From contig CAZMQG010000008.1 of the NCBI GenBank assembly GCA_964568625.1, positions 1-59,560 on the forward strand: a DNA stretch of 59,560 nt, written 5' to 3'. Each line of letters begins with the position of its first letter. The first letter of the stretch is position 1. The position numbers were made by a program, and so were the translations under genes. Under the pieces are notes generated by a model. The model was not told the DNA's origin, did not search any database, and saw nothing but the letters and a program-made list of their open reading frames with translations. The stretch comes from JBAZAX01 sp964568625. GTDB lineage: Bacteria; Babelota; Babeliae; Babelales; RVW-14. Shown here piece by piece: positions 28,309 to 37,887 of the stretch.

Positions 28309-29550
28309 TTAATTATAAATTATTTCTAACTTCTGCAAATTAGGTAAACATGTACGCAAATTAGCCGGCAAATCTCTGATATTAACTTTTGATGATATTA
28401 CCAATTCTCTAACATCACCAAAATTAATTCTATTAAAATCATTAGCCACAACAGATTTAACTTTTTTGGTTAATAAGTTTAATGAATGAGAAACTGCAAG
28501 TTCCTGATTAATTGCATTAATCATTCCCGGCATATCCAAAAGTTGCCCGAATGATATCTCCCAATCATATGATCCAAATGCCTTTTGGTCACAAATTAAT
28601 CTACCTGACATATTCGTCAAAATGGCATACTGCTCAATAATCTTATCCCTAAAATCAGCGGGTAAAAAATATTTAACAGCAACGACCAGACCCTTGAAAA
28701 TTCCAACTCTATTATTCAAATTGAGTCCTGGATTATCAAGATCACGAATGAAAGTTGCATACAACCTGGCTTCTTCAATAATTTGATTATTTCGTTCAAG
28801 ATCTTTAAGACGATTTATATCAGCTCCAGCAGGTAATGGAAGAATTTCATATTCCACAAAATATGAAGCCGGAATATTAATTTTTTCATTATTCAGCCAA
28901 ACATCTTCATTCTCTCTGAGCATTTTACAATGATAATATCTCTTCACATCATTTTGAAAATCCAAAGGTAAATATTTCAATGAGCTCGTTATCTTATGCT
29001 GCTTATTCCCCACACTCCATCCGCCTAAAACAGCCATCTTACATTCACGTAATAGACCAAAGTGTGAATAGTTATCCACATAATATCTGGCTATTTCTCT
29101 TAAATTCAGTCCAACGGGATAGCTTGGAATAAGCCCCCTTTGAACCAAAAAATTAATATTTCCTTCAAATACATGAATATTGCCAATGGGTTCTTGCGAT
29201 AAAACCATTCCATTTCTTATCCAATATTGGATTTTTACATCATCTCTGATGATATCAGGAATAAATTTCGTAAAGTCGCCATTAACAAAATTCTTACTCG
29301 TTCCACCCAAAAGTTTGGGTAAAATATTGCGTCTCATAAAGCTTTGCGATCTGCTGATAACTTCTACAATGCGATTTGCAAGCTGATTCGGCATAATTCC
29401 ATTATAATCTGAAACAGATCCCGGCAACTTACCTAGAGCCGTTAACTGCTTAACCTGATCAACATGAGCTGGCGTGACCATGGCCTGTGAGCTGTAAACA
29501 GATAGGCCTAAAAATATAAATATCGAATAAAAGATTTTTCTAAAATCCAT
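28309..29550 (-). CDS. Exported protein with leucine-rich C-terminal segment, function unknown
   Basis: 413 residues from the ATG at 29550, just after a GGGGG ribosome site; the in-frame ATG at 29562 precedes that site. MDFRKIFYSIFIFLGLSVYS is a signal peptide. The body is mixed helix and strand without a known motif. The last 40 residues (VRELVISSKVNIRDLPANLR then LPNLQKLEII) have the leucine spacing of a leucine-rich repeat, though only one or two units are present. It stands alone and convergent with the 36-residue-repeat gene. Family not recognised. Confidence 0.8.
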   Translation of the reverse strand: MDFRKIFYSIFIFLGLSVYSSQAMVTPAHVDQVKQLTALGKLPGSVSDYNGIMPNQLANRIVEVISRSQSFMRRNILPKLLGGTSKNFVNGDFTKFIPDIIRDDVKIQYWIRNGMVLSQEPIGNIHVFEGNINFLVQRGLIPSYPVGLNLREIARYYVDNYSHFGLLRECKMAVLGGWSVGNKQHKITSSLKYLPLDFQNDVKRYYHCKMLRENEDVWLNNEKINIPASYFVEYEILPLPAGADINRLKDLERNNQIIEEARLYATFIRDLDNPGLNLNNRVGIFKGLVVAVKYFLPADFRDKIIEQYAILTNMSGRLICDQKAFGSYDWEISFGQLLDMPGMINAINQELAVSHSLNLLTKKVKSVVANDFNRINFGDVRELVISSKVNIRDLPANLRTCLPNLQKLEIIYN

Positions 29551-29678
29551 GATAACCCCCAATTAATTAAATAACGCTCCATAATCATAATAATGGCTAT
29601 TGTTTAAGCTTAAATCTTATGGATAGACACGTCAAAGGGCTAAAAAACATCAAAAAATAGCGCTATATTTTCAAACTG

Positions 29679-29707
29679 TTGACTAAAGCAATCCAAAACT
29701 CCATTAT
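29679..29707 (+). promoter_or_regulatory. Candidate promoter for the binding protein and channel pair
   Basis: TTGACT (29679-29684), a 17-base spacer, and CATTAT (29702-29707). It lies about 50 bases before the ATG at 29759. The -10 matches the consensus at four of six positions. Confidence 0.4.
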
Positions 29708-29758
29708 TTTTTCAGTTACAAATTAGTTTCTTAAATGACTGATTATGAGGGGAGCACA

Positions 29759-30937
29759 ATGAATACTAAACCTACTATTTTCTTTTATTTAACGTTTTTC
29801 ACAATATTATTTGAAGCTGCAAAATTTATTCAAGCTGGCGACAGTTTAAGAACAACAAAAACACAGGATATAAATAATCAAGATAATAATAGTAATAATA
29901 ACGAAATAATATTTGGACAATCTGCAACACTCTCAGGACACCTTGGCGTGTATGGAGATTTCATAAAAAATGCTATAAACGCCTGTTTTTATAACGTAAA
30001 TGAAAACGGTGGCGTCAACGGGAAAAAACTAAAGTTAGTAAGCATGGAGGATGCCGGATCACCGGAGGTAACAAAACAAAACATAAAACATATGTTAAAA
30101 GAGCAAAAAATAGATATGTTCCTGGGCTGTACGGGCACCAGATCAATCATGTCTGTTTTACCTCTGATTCAAGAAAAAAAGATTGCCATGTTTTTCCCTT
30201 GGGGTGGAGATGCAAAACTGAGAAATCCTCAACTCGAAAATATTATTAACGGATTAGGATATCTGAACCCACAAATCGAAAAAATTGCAGAGTATTTGGT
30301 AGATAAAAAAAGAATCAAAAAGATTGCAATTTTTCATGCCGATGATAACTTTTCAACCGAAGCCGCAAAAAATCTAAATGATTTTCTAAAACATAAATAT
30401 GGCATTACCACAGTTGGATCTACTGAATACAACCGCCTTACCGTTGACATTTTGCAATCTGCAAGCAGTCTTTTGCAAACCGATCCCAAAGCCGTTATAT
30501 GCATTTCAACAAGCATGCCGACGGTAAAACTAATCAGCTATTTTTTTGAAAAAGGTCACTATGGAACAGAATTTATCGGAGTAGATTCAACTCTTTTTGT
30601 AGGTTCAATTTTAAAAAATAAGGGAGCACGTTTTTGCTACTCATCATGCGTTCCTGACCCTGTAAACAGTATGCTAAAAATTGCACAAGAGTATCGCAAT
30701 GATTTACAAAAATATTTTCCAAAAGATACCTTTAATATTTTATCATTCGCTTATTACATAAGTACAAAAATTTTAGTGCAAGCAATCCAAAAAATTAAAG
30801 GTACCGTAACAAAAGAATCGATAATAAAAGAAATCGAACAAATGAAAAATGCCGATATCGATGGACTTTTAATATCATTTGATAAATCAAATCGCCACGC
30901 ATTTGGCAACGATGTATCAATAATTAAAACTTACTAA
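29759..30937 (+). CDS. Periplasmic ligand-binding protein (LivK/amide type)
   Basis: 392 residues from the ATG at 29759, preceded by GAGGGG. A signal peptide (about 1-27) is followed by an Asn/Gln/Asp-rich linker and then a type I periplasmic-binding fold (about 50-390): IIFGQSATLSGHLGVYGDFI, NENGGVNGKKLKLVSMEDAG, FLGCTGTRSIMSVLPLIQEK, KKIAIFHADDNFSTEAAKNL. This is the family of branched-chain amino acid and amide receptors for ABC importers. No ABC permease or ATPase gene is nearby; instead a probable pentameric ligand-gated channel starts 23 bases downstream. It may therefore deliver a ligand to the channel rather than to a transporter. The ligand is unknown. Confidence 0.88.
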   Translation: MNTKPTIFFYLTFFTILFEAAKFIQAGDSLRTTKTQDINNQDNNSNNNEIIFGQSATLSGHLGVYGDFIKNAINACFYNVNENGGVNGKKLKLVSMEDAGSPEVTKQNIKHMLKEQKIDMFLGCTGTRSIMSVLPLIQEKKIAMFFPWGGDAKLRNPQLENIINGLGYLNPQIEKIAEYLVDKKRIKKIAIFHADDNFSTEAAKNLNDFLKHKYGITTVGSTEYNRLTVDILQSASSLLQTDPKAVICISTSMPTVKLISYFFEKGHYGTEFIGVDSTLFVGSILKNKGARFCYSSCVPDPVNSMLKIAQEYRNDLQKYFPKDTFNILSFAYYISTKILVQAIQKIKGTVTKESIIKEIEQMKNADIDGLLISFDKSNRHAFGNDVSIIKTY

Positions 30938-30960
30938 AAAATATGTAGGAGAAAAAATTC

Positions 30961-32043
30961 ATGTTTAATTTATTCGGAAGATTTAAGCTTACCAGATTTC
31001 GATTAAACTCTATTTTATTAACTATTATTTATGTCTCTGCCCTACTTTTTATTCAACACAAAAGATTTATGTCAGACGACGAAGCGCCTAAACTAAAACA
31101 AATTGACGAAAAAACACAAAAACTTGCATCTACCGTGAAAGTAGGAATGTATATAAATAGTTTTCCAAATTTTTCATTTGATACCGGCGATTTTACAATT
31201 GACGCAATGGTATGGTTTAAATTTCCGGCCGCAACGGAGGCTCTTTCTACAATTGAACAATTCACACTTTATAACGGGTTTATTCAACAAAACGGTAAGC
31301 TTTTGTACCGCTCTGCGCCAATAATAAAGCTTATCGGCAATGATGTCATAGCCTGCTATCACATACAAACATCATTTAAGCTTGATATGAACTACAAATT
31401 CTTTCCGATAGGAGATCACACTTTACATATCTTATTAGAAAACAAAAGCGCAACGGCACAAGAATTATGTTTTGTTTCAGATGAAGAGAGCCTTTCATTA
31501 TCTAAAAACGTCCTAAATATTCAAAACTGGTTTGCAAAAAAGAAAAATGTACAAAGCGGATATATCCAAGCCAAACTTGACTCCAAAAATGCTGCCATGG
31601 AAATTTCATACCCTGCTGTCCTTTTTTCAATCGATTTTGAAAATGTGGGAATGAAGAAAGTCGGGTCACTTTATCTTCCAATGTTTATTTTATTCTTAAT
31701 TGGGCTACTCTCACTACTTATTGCAATCGGTGATTCGTTAAGGCTACAGTTAATAGTTAGCGCCCTACCGTCATTGGGACTTTTCAGATTAGTAATAGAC
31801 GGAGTATCTCCCAATACCGGATATGCAATGCATGTGGATATTGTATTTTACACATTTATGTTTCTACTTTTGATAATTCTTGGATTCCAGTTATATGAGA
31901 CACTTACTCTCAATAATATAAAACACATGGAAGAAGAGGTCCAAGAAAGAGTAAAAACCTGGCTTGAAAAAATGAGTGATATTATCTTCGTTTCAACACT
32001 TGTGCTATTAATGGCTCTGCTAACGTACTCGTTTTATAAATAA
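30961..32043 (+). CDS. Probable pentameric ligand-gated ion channel (Cys-loop family)
   Basis: 360 residues. Order: N-terminal hydrophobic helix (about 16-31), beta-rich extracellular domain (about 58-235), and four membrane helices at about 237-256, 258-280, 287-312 and 340-358. VKVGMYINSFPNFSFDTGDF aligns with the first strands of GLIC-type channels, and KFFPIGDHTLHILLE (146-160) with the Cys-loop region (YPFDSQTLHIYL in GLIC, recalled from memory), with Ile-Gly in place of Phe. LYLPMFILF opens M1, DSLRLQLIVSALPSLG is M2, and a charged M3-M4 loop precedes a short M4, the exact topology of the family. AGGAG precedes the ATG. It follows the binding-protein gene by 23 bases. Confidence 0.8.
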   Translation: MFNLFGRFKLTRFRLNSILLTIIYVSALLFIQHKRFMSDDEAPKLKQIDEKTQKLASTVKVGMYINSFPNFSFDTGDFTIDAMVWFKFPAATEALSTIEQFTLYNGFIQQNGKLLYRSAPIIKLIGNDVIACYHIQTSFKLDMNYKFFPIGDHTLHILLENKSATAQELCFVSDEESLSLSKNVLNIQNWFAKKKNVQSGYIQAKLDSKNAAMEISYPAVLFSIDFENVGMKKVGSLYLPMFILFLIGLLSLLIAIGDSLRLQLIVSALPSLGLFRLVIDGVSPNTGYAMHVDIVFYTFMFLLLIILGFQLYETLTLNNIKHMEEEVQERVKTWLEKMSDIIFVSTLVLLMALLTYSFYK

Positions 32044-32095
32044 CCGCTACCCAGCCGTCGCCCTCACTTTGTTCGTGGCTATGGCGTAGCTAATT
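32042..32095. repeat. GC-rich dispersed repeat fragment
   Basis: Much richer in G+C than its surroundings. CCCAGCCGTCGCC and GGCTATGGCG are also found, as reverse complement, in the repeat near 38773-38796; here a 14-base insertion separates them. It lies between the channel gene and cmk, which converge, and overlaps the channel stop. Confidence 0.6.
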
Positions 32096-32758
32096 TTTAA
32101 TATGCTGCAAAAATTCTTGTACCGTCTGTTCAAAGTTTAGATTTGAGCTGTCAATCACTACAGCATCATCTGCTTTTCGCAAAGGAGCAATGGCTCGTTG
32201 CCAATCACGAGCATCACGAGCTTCTATCTCACTTTTTACTTTATCATAAGAAGTGTCCTGCACCTTGCGCTTTGAATCAGAAAGTACTCTTTTAACTCGC
32301 GCATCAACACTTGCCGTTAAGAAAAATTTATAATCAGCATTTGGAAAAACTACAGTACCACAATCGCGCCCGTCTGCGATTATGCTGTATTTTTTCCCAA
32401 TGTTTTGCTGCACAGGTAAAAGTTTATCACGCACTATTTTACACGCACTAACAATTGAAGCCGCCTGATCAAGCGAAGCATCAGATAAAAAAGCCGTTAT
32501 ATCTTTACCTTTAAAGATCACATGCGGCTGGCCTGAAATGAATTCATAAACAATTTCATCAACAAAACCAATCGCCTGCTCTCTTACATCAAATGGGACA
32601 TCCAAACTAATTTTTTTTCTGAACTCATGAATAAGAATATATGCAACTGCGCGATATAAAAGTCCGGTATTCAGATAAAAAAGCCCAAGCCTGTTTCCAA
32701 TCACTTTGGCAACAGAGCTTTTTCCACTTGCAACAGGGCCGTCAATTGTAATAATCAT
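32090..32758 (-). CDS. cmk: Cytidylate kinase
   Basis: 222 residues; phosphorylates CMP and dCMP with ATP. The ATP loop GPVASGKSSVAK lies at about 6-17, LNTGLLYRAVAYI (about 30-42) contacts the nucleotide, and DGRDCGTVVFPNADYKFFLT (about 128-147) and the lid region RDARDWQRAIAPLRKADDAV are family signatures. Length and motif order are normal. GGAGAATTTTT precedes the ATG. The start region is divergent from mutS, with about 115 bases between them. Confidence 0.97.
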   Translation of the reverse strand: MIITIDGPVASGKSSVAKVIGNRLGLFYLNTGLLYRAVAYILIHEFRKKISLDVPFDVREQAIGFVDEIVYEFISGQPHVIFKGKDITAFLSDASLDQAASIVSACKIVRDKLLPVQQNIGKKYSIIADGRDCGTVVFPNADYKFFLTASVDARVKRVLSDSKRKVQDTSYDKVKSEIEARDARDWQRAIAPLRKADDAVVIDSSNLNFEQTVQEFLQHIKN

Positions 32759-32874
32759 AAAAATTCTCCAGCACGAATTGCTTTACTAAGTTATCTAACT
32801 CAGGTTAAACTATCGCATAATTATAGCAAAACGACATAGTAAGTAACATTAGTAAAAAATCTTTATATAAATTT

Positions 32875-35508
32875 ATGAAAATTGCCCAAGAAAAAAATAC
32901 TCCTTTAATGGAACAGTACTTAACAATCAAGGCTCAATACCCTGATTCTTTACTGTTTTTTCAAGTTGGCGATTTTTACGAATTATTTTTTCAAGATGCA
33001 AAAACAGCTTCCAATTTTTTGGCCATTGCCCTTACAAAGCGTGGTAAAAACAAGGGAGAAGACATACCTCTGTGCGGCGTTCCTGTCCATGCTTTAAATC
33101 ATTATTTAATAAAACTTATTAAGGGCGGATTTAAAGTGGCAATATGCGATCAATTAACAAAACCACAACCGGGAACAGTTGTTCAACGTGGCGTCACAAA
33201 AGTTTTAACCCCCGGAACGCTCACAGACTCTTTAATGCTTGATGAAAAATCCGCATCTTATTTGCTCTCTTTTTTTCCGGGACAAAAACAGTGGGGACTG
33301 GTTTTTTCTGAGTTACTAACAGCACAGCTTTTTGCAGTAAGCCTGCCTGCAGACTCATTCAGAATGATTGATACTGAACTTGTCAGATTTTCACCAGATG
33401 AAATTATTTTGCCAAGTGAACACTCTTCAAATTTAAATAATTATTTAAAACAGCAAGGCTTTTGCACTAGCGTTATACAACCAGACACAAATAATGCAAA
33501 CATGTGGATAGAAAACCAATTTGCACCAAGCACACTAAAAAAATTAGAATTTCAGCAGGATATTCTACAAAGTCTACAAGTACTTTATTTTTACCTAAAA
33601 CGCAATCAAGAGAAAGCGCTTGATCAGTTTAAATCAATTCAATTTTATGAACCTGAAGATTACCTTATTCTTGATGGTGCAACGCAAAGAAATCTTGAGC
33701 TTATAAAAAATAATCAAGACGGCGGACGCAGTCATACACTTTTTCATGTTTTGGACCAAGCCAAAACTCCAATGGGATCACGAACCATAAAAAAATGGAT
33801 TCAACGACCGCTAGTTACAAAATCAGGTATTTTGCAACGTCAAGAAGTTGTAACATTTTTATGCCAACAAATTGATGTCATGAAAAAATTGGAAGAGTTG
33901 CTGAGCTCAATTGCAGATCTTGAAAGAATTATAGGCAGAATCGCTTTAAATCGTGCTCAAATAAACGATTATATCGCACTAAAAGAGTCTTTAAAAATTA
34001 CGCCGTTCATAAAAGAAATTTTACAACATCCATTTAACTCACAACAAAGTTGTGCACAACTTTGCAAATCAATTGTAGATAAAATTTCTGATTTCTCTGC
34101 ACTTATTGATTTATTACAAGCAAGTATAAATGACGATGCCTCAACAAATGGTTCAAGTATTGGAATAATTAAAAAAGGCTTTGACTTAGAGCTTGATCGC
34201 TTACGCGATTTAGTTTTAAACGGAAAACAGGAAGTTTTAAAGCTTGAACAAAAAGAAGAAACTGTAACAGGCATAAGCAGTTTAAAAATTAGTTATAACC
34301 AAATTACCGGATATTATATTGAAATCACAAATCCCAATTTGAGCAAAATTCCTGCAAGTTACATTGAAATTCAAAAACTTGTAAATAGAAAACGCTTTAC
34401 AACGCCGGAATTAAAAGCACTTGAAGCAGAACTGTTTAAAGCAGAAAATGAAATAGATCAGGTTCAAACGGCAGTTTTTGATCGGGTTAAAAAAGAGGTA
34501 GAAAGTTATCTTGCTCCTCTGCGACAAGCGGCACAAGCCATTTCTTATCTTGACGGGCTTTTTGGATTGGCAAATGCAAGTTATCAAAACAATTACGTAA
34601 AACCCGAATTCAACGACAGCAATAATATAATTATCAAAGATGGAAAACATCCCGTAATTGAACAAGTTCTTGGAAGCAACTTTATCCCTAACAATACAAA
34701 TTTGATTGATCAAGAATCTTTGTGGATAATTACAGGTCCAAACATGGGCGGTAAATCAACTTATTTGCGACAGGTGGCACAAATAGCAATTATGGCTCAA
34801 TGTGGAGCCTTTGTACCCGCAAGCAGTGCAAGCTTACCAATATTAGACAGAATATTTACAAGAATCGGGTCGGGCGATAATTTGGCACAAGGCAAGAGTA
34901 CTTTTTTAATTGAGATGGAAGAGACGGCAACAATTTGTACGCAAGCAACAAAAAATAGTTTGGTCATTCTTGACGAAGTTGGAAGAGGAACAAGCACATT
35001 TGATGGCATCGCACTTGCACAAGCAATTGTAGAATATATTTCGCAAAAAATTAAAGCCCGCTGCCTTTTTGCCACGCACTATCATGAACTTACAAAGTTA
35101 TCTGAAAATTTTTCAGGTATTGCAAATTATAATATGGCCTGCCAGAAAAACAGTAATAACATTATATTTTTACATAAAATATTAAAAGGTTCCGCGAATG
35201 GAAGTTTTGGAATTGATGTTGCAAAACTTGCTCAACTACCGGACTCAATTATTAATCGCGCTTCCATTATTTTAAAAAATCTTGAGACACATAATTTTAC
35301 ACATACAACTTTATTCGAAGAACAAACACAAGAATATTTAAACGGTATATCAAACGATACAAATAAAATTCAGCCGGCAAGTTATGACAAAAATTTTGCA
35401 ATTTTAAATCAACTTAAAGATATCGACCTTGACAACATATCGCCACGCCAAGCACTCGACCTACTCAATGAAATAAAACAAAAAATTCAACACAGCGATA
35501 ATTTATAA
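32875..35508 (+). CDS. mutS: DNA mismatch repair protein MutS
   Basis: 877 residues; recognises mispaired bases. The N-terminal mismatch-binding motif is present (FFQVGDFYELF, with the Phe-x-Glu of the family as F-Y-E). Core and clamp domains follow, then the ATPase with Walker A GPNMGGKSTYLRQ, GSGDNLAQGKSTFLIEMEET, Walker B LVILDEVGRGTSTFDG and ATHYHEL. Full length, with a C-terminal helical tail for dimerisation. No obvious ribosome site precedes the ATG at 32875. A mutL gene is not in this window. Confidence 0.97.
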   Translation: MKIAQEKNTPLMEQYLTIKAQYPDSLLFFQVGDFYELFFQDAKTASNFLAIALTKRGKNKGEDIPLCGVPVHALNHYLIKLIKGGFKVAICDQLTKPQPGTVVQRGVTKVLTPGTLTDSLMLDEKSASYLLSFFPGQKQWGLVFSELLTAQLFAVSLPADSFRMIDTELVRFSPDEIILPSEHSSNLNNYLKQQGFCTSVIQPDTNNANMWIENQFAPSTLKKLEFQQDILQSLQVLYFYLKRNQEKALDQFKSIQFYEPEDYLILDGATQRNLELIKNNQDGGRSHTLFHVLDQAKTPMGSRTIKKWIQRPLVTKSGILQRQEVVTFLCQQIDVMKKLEELLSSIADLERIIGRIALNRAQINDYIALKESLKITPFIKEILQHPFNSQQSCAQLCKSIVDKISDFSALIDLLQASINDDASTNGSSIGIIKKGFDLELDRLRDLVLNGKQEVLKLEQKEETVTGISSLKISYNQITGYYIEITNPNLSKIPASYIEIQKLVNRKRFTTPELKALEAELFKAENEIDQVQTAVFDRVKKEVESYLAPLRQAAQAISYLDGLFGLANASYQNNYVKPEFNDSNNIIIKDGKHPVIEQVLGSNFIPNNTNLIDQESLWIITGPNMGGKSTYLRQVAQIAIMAQCGAFVPASSASLPILDRIFTRIGSGDNLAQGKSTFLIEMEETATICTQATKNSLVILDEVGRGTSTFDGIALAQAIVEYISQKIKARCLFATHYHELTKLSENFSGIANYNMACQKNSNNIIFLHKILKGSANGSFGIDVAKLAQLPDSIINRASIILKNLETHNFTHTTLFEEQTQEYLNGISNDTNKIQPASYDKNFAILNQLKDIDLDNISPRQALDLLNEIKQKIQHSDNL

Positions 35509-35906
35509 ATTCTCAAACCCGAATTTAAATTAAAAAAACAATACTAATTATTTCAAACTGAATTCTGCGTGTTTTTTATATATTTTTCATAACGTATTTC
35601 AAATAATAAATCTGTACTCAATTTTATTTGTTTATAAATATTCTAAATTTAATAATAATAAGCCCATATGAAATAAACCTTCAAATAGAACTACGGAAAT
35701 CAAAAAAATCTTGATTTTTGATATTGATATGCTAGGCTTAACTCGCATTTAATTGTAACCATGCAAAATAAATGCTAGTTAACTAGATAAAATTTATTTG
35801 GGTGGGAAGTGTACGTGTGTTTGTTCCAACTCGTGCCGAGTTAATAAAAAGTAAACGGCAACGTTGTTGGGTGTAATTGGTGTGATTATAAAGTGAGGAT
35901 CTTGAT
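35509..35906 (+). promoter_or_regulatory. Intergenic region and structured leader of the small membrane protein
   Basis: This 398-base gap has no gene. The first 250 bases are plain AT-rich sequence. Towards the downstream gene the base composition changes (GGGTGGGAAGTGTACGTGTG near 35799), with a perfect hairpin AACTCG-TGC-CGAGTT (35828-35842) and the palindrome CAACGTTG nearby. It looks like a structured 5' leader of an abundantly expressed gene; GAGGAT precedes the ATG at 35907. Confidence 0.4.
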
Positions 35907-36449
35907 ATGAAAAAGATGATTCTTGGTTTGGCACTTTGCTTGGGTCTTTCTCAAGTAGTAGTAGCACAAAAAGAAGAGACAAGAGGTTTGACTGAAGATA
36001 CAAATGCAGCAATGACCTGGATTAAAAATAATCCTAAGAAAGCAGCTTTGATCGCTTCAGGTGTTGTAGCAGTTTTGGCTGGTAGTGCTTATACAATTAC
36101 CAAGATCGCTAAATTCGACGGTAAAGATGGAAAATGGGCAAAAGTAAAAGGCGGAACAAAAGAAGCCTCTTACAATATTTTTGTAAATCCATTTGTAGTT
36201 GCAAAAGACAAAACAGTCGCTGCAGGCAAATTTGTAGGTAACAAAACAGTTGCAGGCAAAGATGCTGTATGGACAAACATGAAGAACCACAAGAAGCTTT
36301 GGATTGGTGTTCCTGCTGGCGTAGTTGCTGTTATTGCAGCAGCTGTTATTGCTGACATTGCAACAACAGACAAAGAATCTGAATTAAGATTGACACAACT
36401 CTGGAACAAGCTTTGCAAAAAAGCTGCAACAGAAGAAGTAGTTGCTTAA
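35907..36449 (+). CDS. Small exported or membrane protein, function unknown
   Basis: 180 residues. MKKMILGLALCLGLSQVVVA is a signal peptide. Two hydrophobic helices (about 47-66, AALIASGVVAVLAGSAYTIT, and about 132-150, GVPAGVVAVIAAAVIADI) flank a basic Lys/Gly/Ala-rich region with the repeated motif AAGKFVGNKTVAGKDAV. Both helices are preceded by similar KNNPKKAAL and KNHKKLWIGV stretches, hinting at an internal duplication. It has its own leader and strong terminator. Family not recognised; it may be a structural envelope protein. Confidence 0.82.
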   Translation: MKKMILGLALCLGLSQVVVAQKEETRGLTEDTNAAMTWIKNNPKKAALIASGVVAVLAGSAYTITKIAKFDGKDGKWAKVKGGTKEASYNIFVNPFVVAKDKTVAAGKFVGNKTVAGKDAVWTNMKNHKKLWIGVPAGVVAVIAAAVIADIATTDKESELRLTQLWNKLCKKAATEEVVA

Positions 36450-36475
36450 TTTAAGCATCTCTTAAATTGAAATTT

Positions 36476-36512
36476 ATGCACGAGCGCATCAAAAACGCTC
36501 GTGCATTTTTTG
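36476..36512 (+). terminator. Intrinsic terminator after the small membrane protein
   Basis: ATGCACGAGCG (36476-36486) pairs perfectly with CGCTCGTGCAT (36496-36506), followed by a T-run. Confidence 0.95.
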
Positions 36513-36534
36513 TTTTAATAATCGGAACGTTAAA

Positions 36535-37887
36535 ATGGTTGCCATAATATTAATATTTTTGATCTATAATCTTCTACAAATTTTCGTATTCCCATTTTTT
36601 CTTCTGTACCTACTTTATCGAAAATATTCCGGCAAAAAAATCTTCGGTTCTTTTAAGCACCGCATTGGGCTAGTCGATCGCCCATTATCCGACGAAGTCC
36701 TTCAAGGACGAAGACGGATCTGGATTCACGCCGTTTCAGTCGGAGAGGTATTATCAGTCCAACATTTTATCTCTCAACTAAAAAAACAAAAACCTGACAC
36801 AATCATTTATCTCACAGTCGGCACACCTGCAGGCAAAGAAGTTGCGCAAAAAAATATCGCAGCAGATGTCATAAGTTTTATGCCATACGACTTTTTACCA
36901 TTCATGTTACTTGCATTTTGGCGAATCAAACCAAGTGAAATTTTTATTATTGAAGCAGAGATTTGGCCCAACATGCTAATCCTGGCAAATCTTTTCAGAA
37001 TAAAAAAATATTTAATAAATGCGAGGGTAAGCGCCCGTTCCTTTGGTCGCTATAAATGCTTAAAATTTATATTCGCTCCACTCTTCAATTCATTTGAAAA
37101 AATTTACGCACAAAGCCAACAAGATAAAGAGCGTTTTGTCACCCTCAATGTAAAACAAGAAAAAATAAATGTGCTTGGAGATATTAAAATTTTTAATGTT
37201 TATCAAAAGTGGCAAGCTCAAGAAAATATACAGAACCCAATCACGATAAACAAAAAAACAACCACAATTTTACTTGTCGGCTCAATTCATCCAGGCGAAC
37301 TCGATTTTTACGTCAAATTATATCAAGAACTCAAACCTGCTCATCCCAATTTAAAAATGATTCTTGCTCCACGACACTTCCACTGGAAACAAGAACTTGA
37401 AACAAAAATTAAAAATGCTGGAATCAGTTATTTTATGTGGACAGAACAAAATGACATTAGAAACACTACCAATATTTCGCAAACACAATCTCTTGACGTC
37501 GCAATCACGCAAATTTTTGAATCGCACGATCTTTTGCTCGTGTGTAAACTCGGCGAACTTTTTAACTTATACAGATTTGCCGATATTTTTTACCTGGGCG
37601 GAACGTTTGTAAACATCGGTGGACATAATTTACTTGAACCTGCCGTTTGGAGCAATGCTTGCATAATTGGGCCTTACCACCAGAACACTCAGGTCGTTGC
37701 CAGTCAAATGGAGAAAGTCGGAGGACTGATCGCAGTTAACAACTTTGAACAGTTGCTGCAAGCCAGCAAACACCTACTTGCCGACCCTAATCTAATCAAG
37801 CAGATGGGAACACATAATTTTGAATGGATTTTGCAAGAAACAAAACCTGTTGAAGTTGCAATTCAGGAAATTATTAAAAACGCTTAA
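36535..37887 (+). CDS. waaA: 3-deoxy-D-manno-octulosonic acid (Kdo) transferase
   Basis: 450 residues; adds Kdo to lipid A on the cytoplasmic face of the inner membrane. The N-terminal membrane anchor (about 1-25) is followed by a GT-B fold: HRIGLVDRPL, RIWIHAVSVGEVLS with the catalytic Glu, SFMPYDFLPF, IIEAEIWPNML, and in the C-terminal half VGSIHPGELD, LAPRHFHW and FYLGGTFVNIGGHNLLEPAV. It tells that the organism makes LPS or at least a Kdo-lipid A core. The start at 36535 lies just after the terminator of the previous gene. The last 14 bases overlap the convergent nth gene. Confidence 0.95.
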   Translation: MVAIILIFLIYNLLQIFVFPFFLLYLLYRKYSGKKIFGSFKHRIGLVDRPLSDEVLQGRRRIWIHAVSVGEVLSVQHFISQLKKQKPDTIIYLTVGTPAGKEVAQKNIAADVISFMPYDFLPFMLLAFWRIKPSEIFIIEAEIWPNMLILANLFRIKKYLINARVSARSFGRYKCLKFIFAPLFNSFEKIYAQSQQDKERFVTLNVKQEKINVLGDIKIFNVYQKWQAQENIQNPITINKKTTTILLVGSIHPGELDFYVKLYQELKPAHPNLKMILAPRHFHWKQELETKIKNAGISYFMWTEQNDIRNTTNISQTQSLDVAITQIFESHDLLLVCKLGELFNLYRFADIFYLGGTFVNIGGHNLLEPAVWSNACIIGPYHQNTQVVASQMEKVGGLIAVNNFEQLLQASKHLLADPNLIKQMGTHNFEWILQETKPVEVAIQEIIKNA

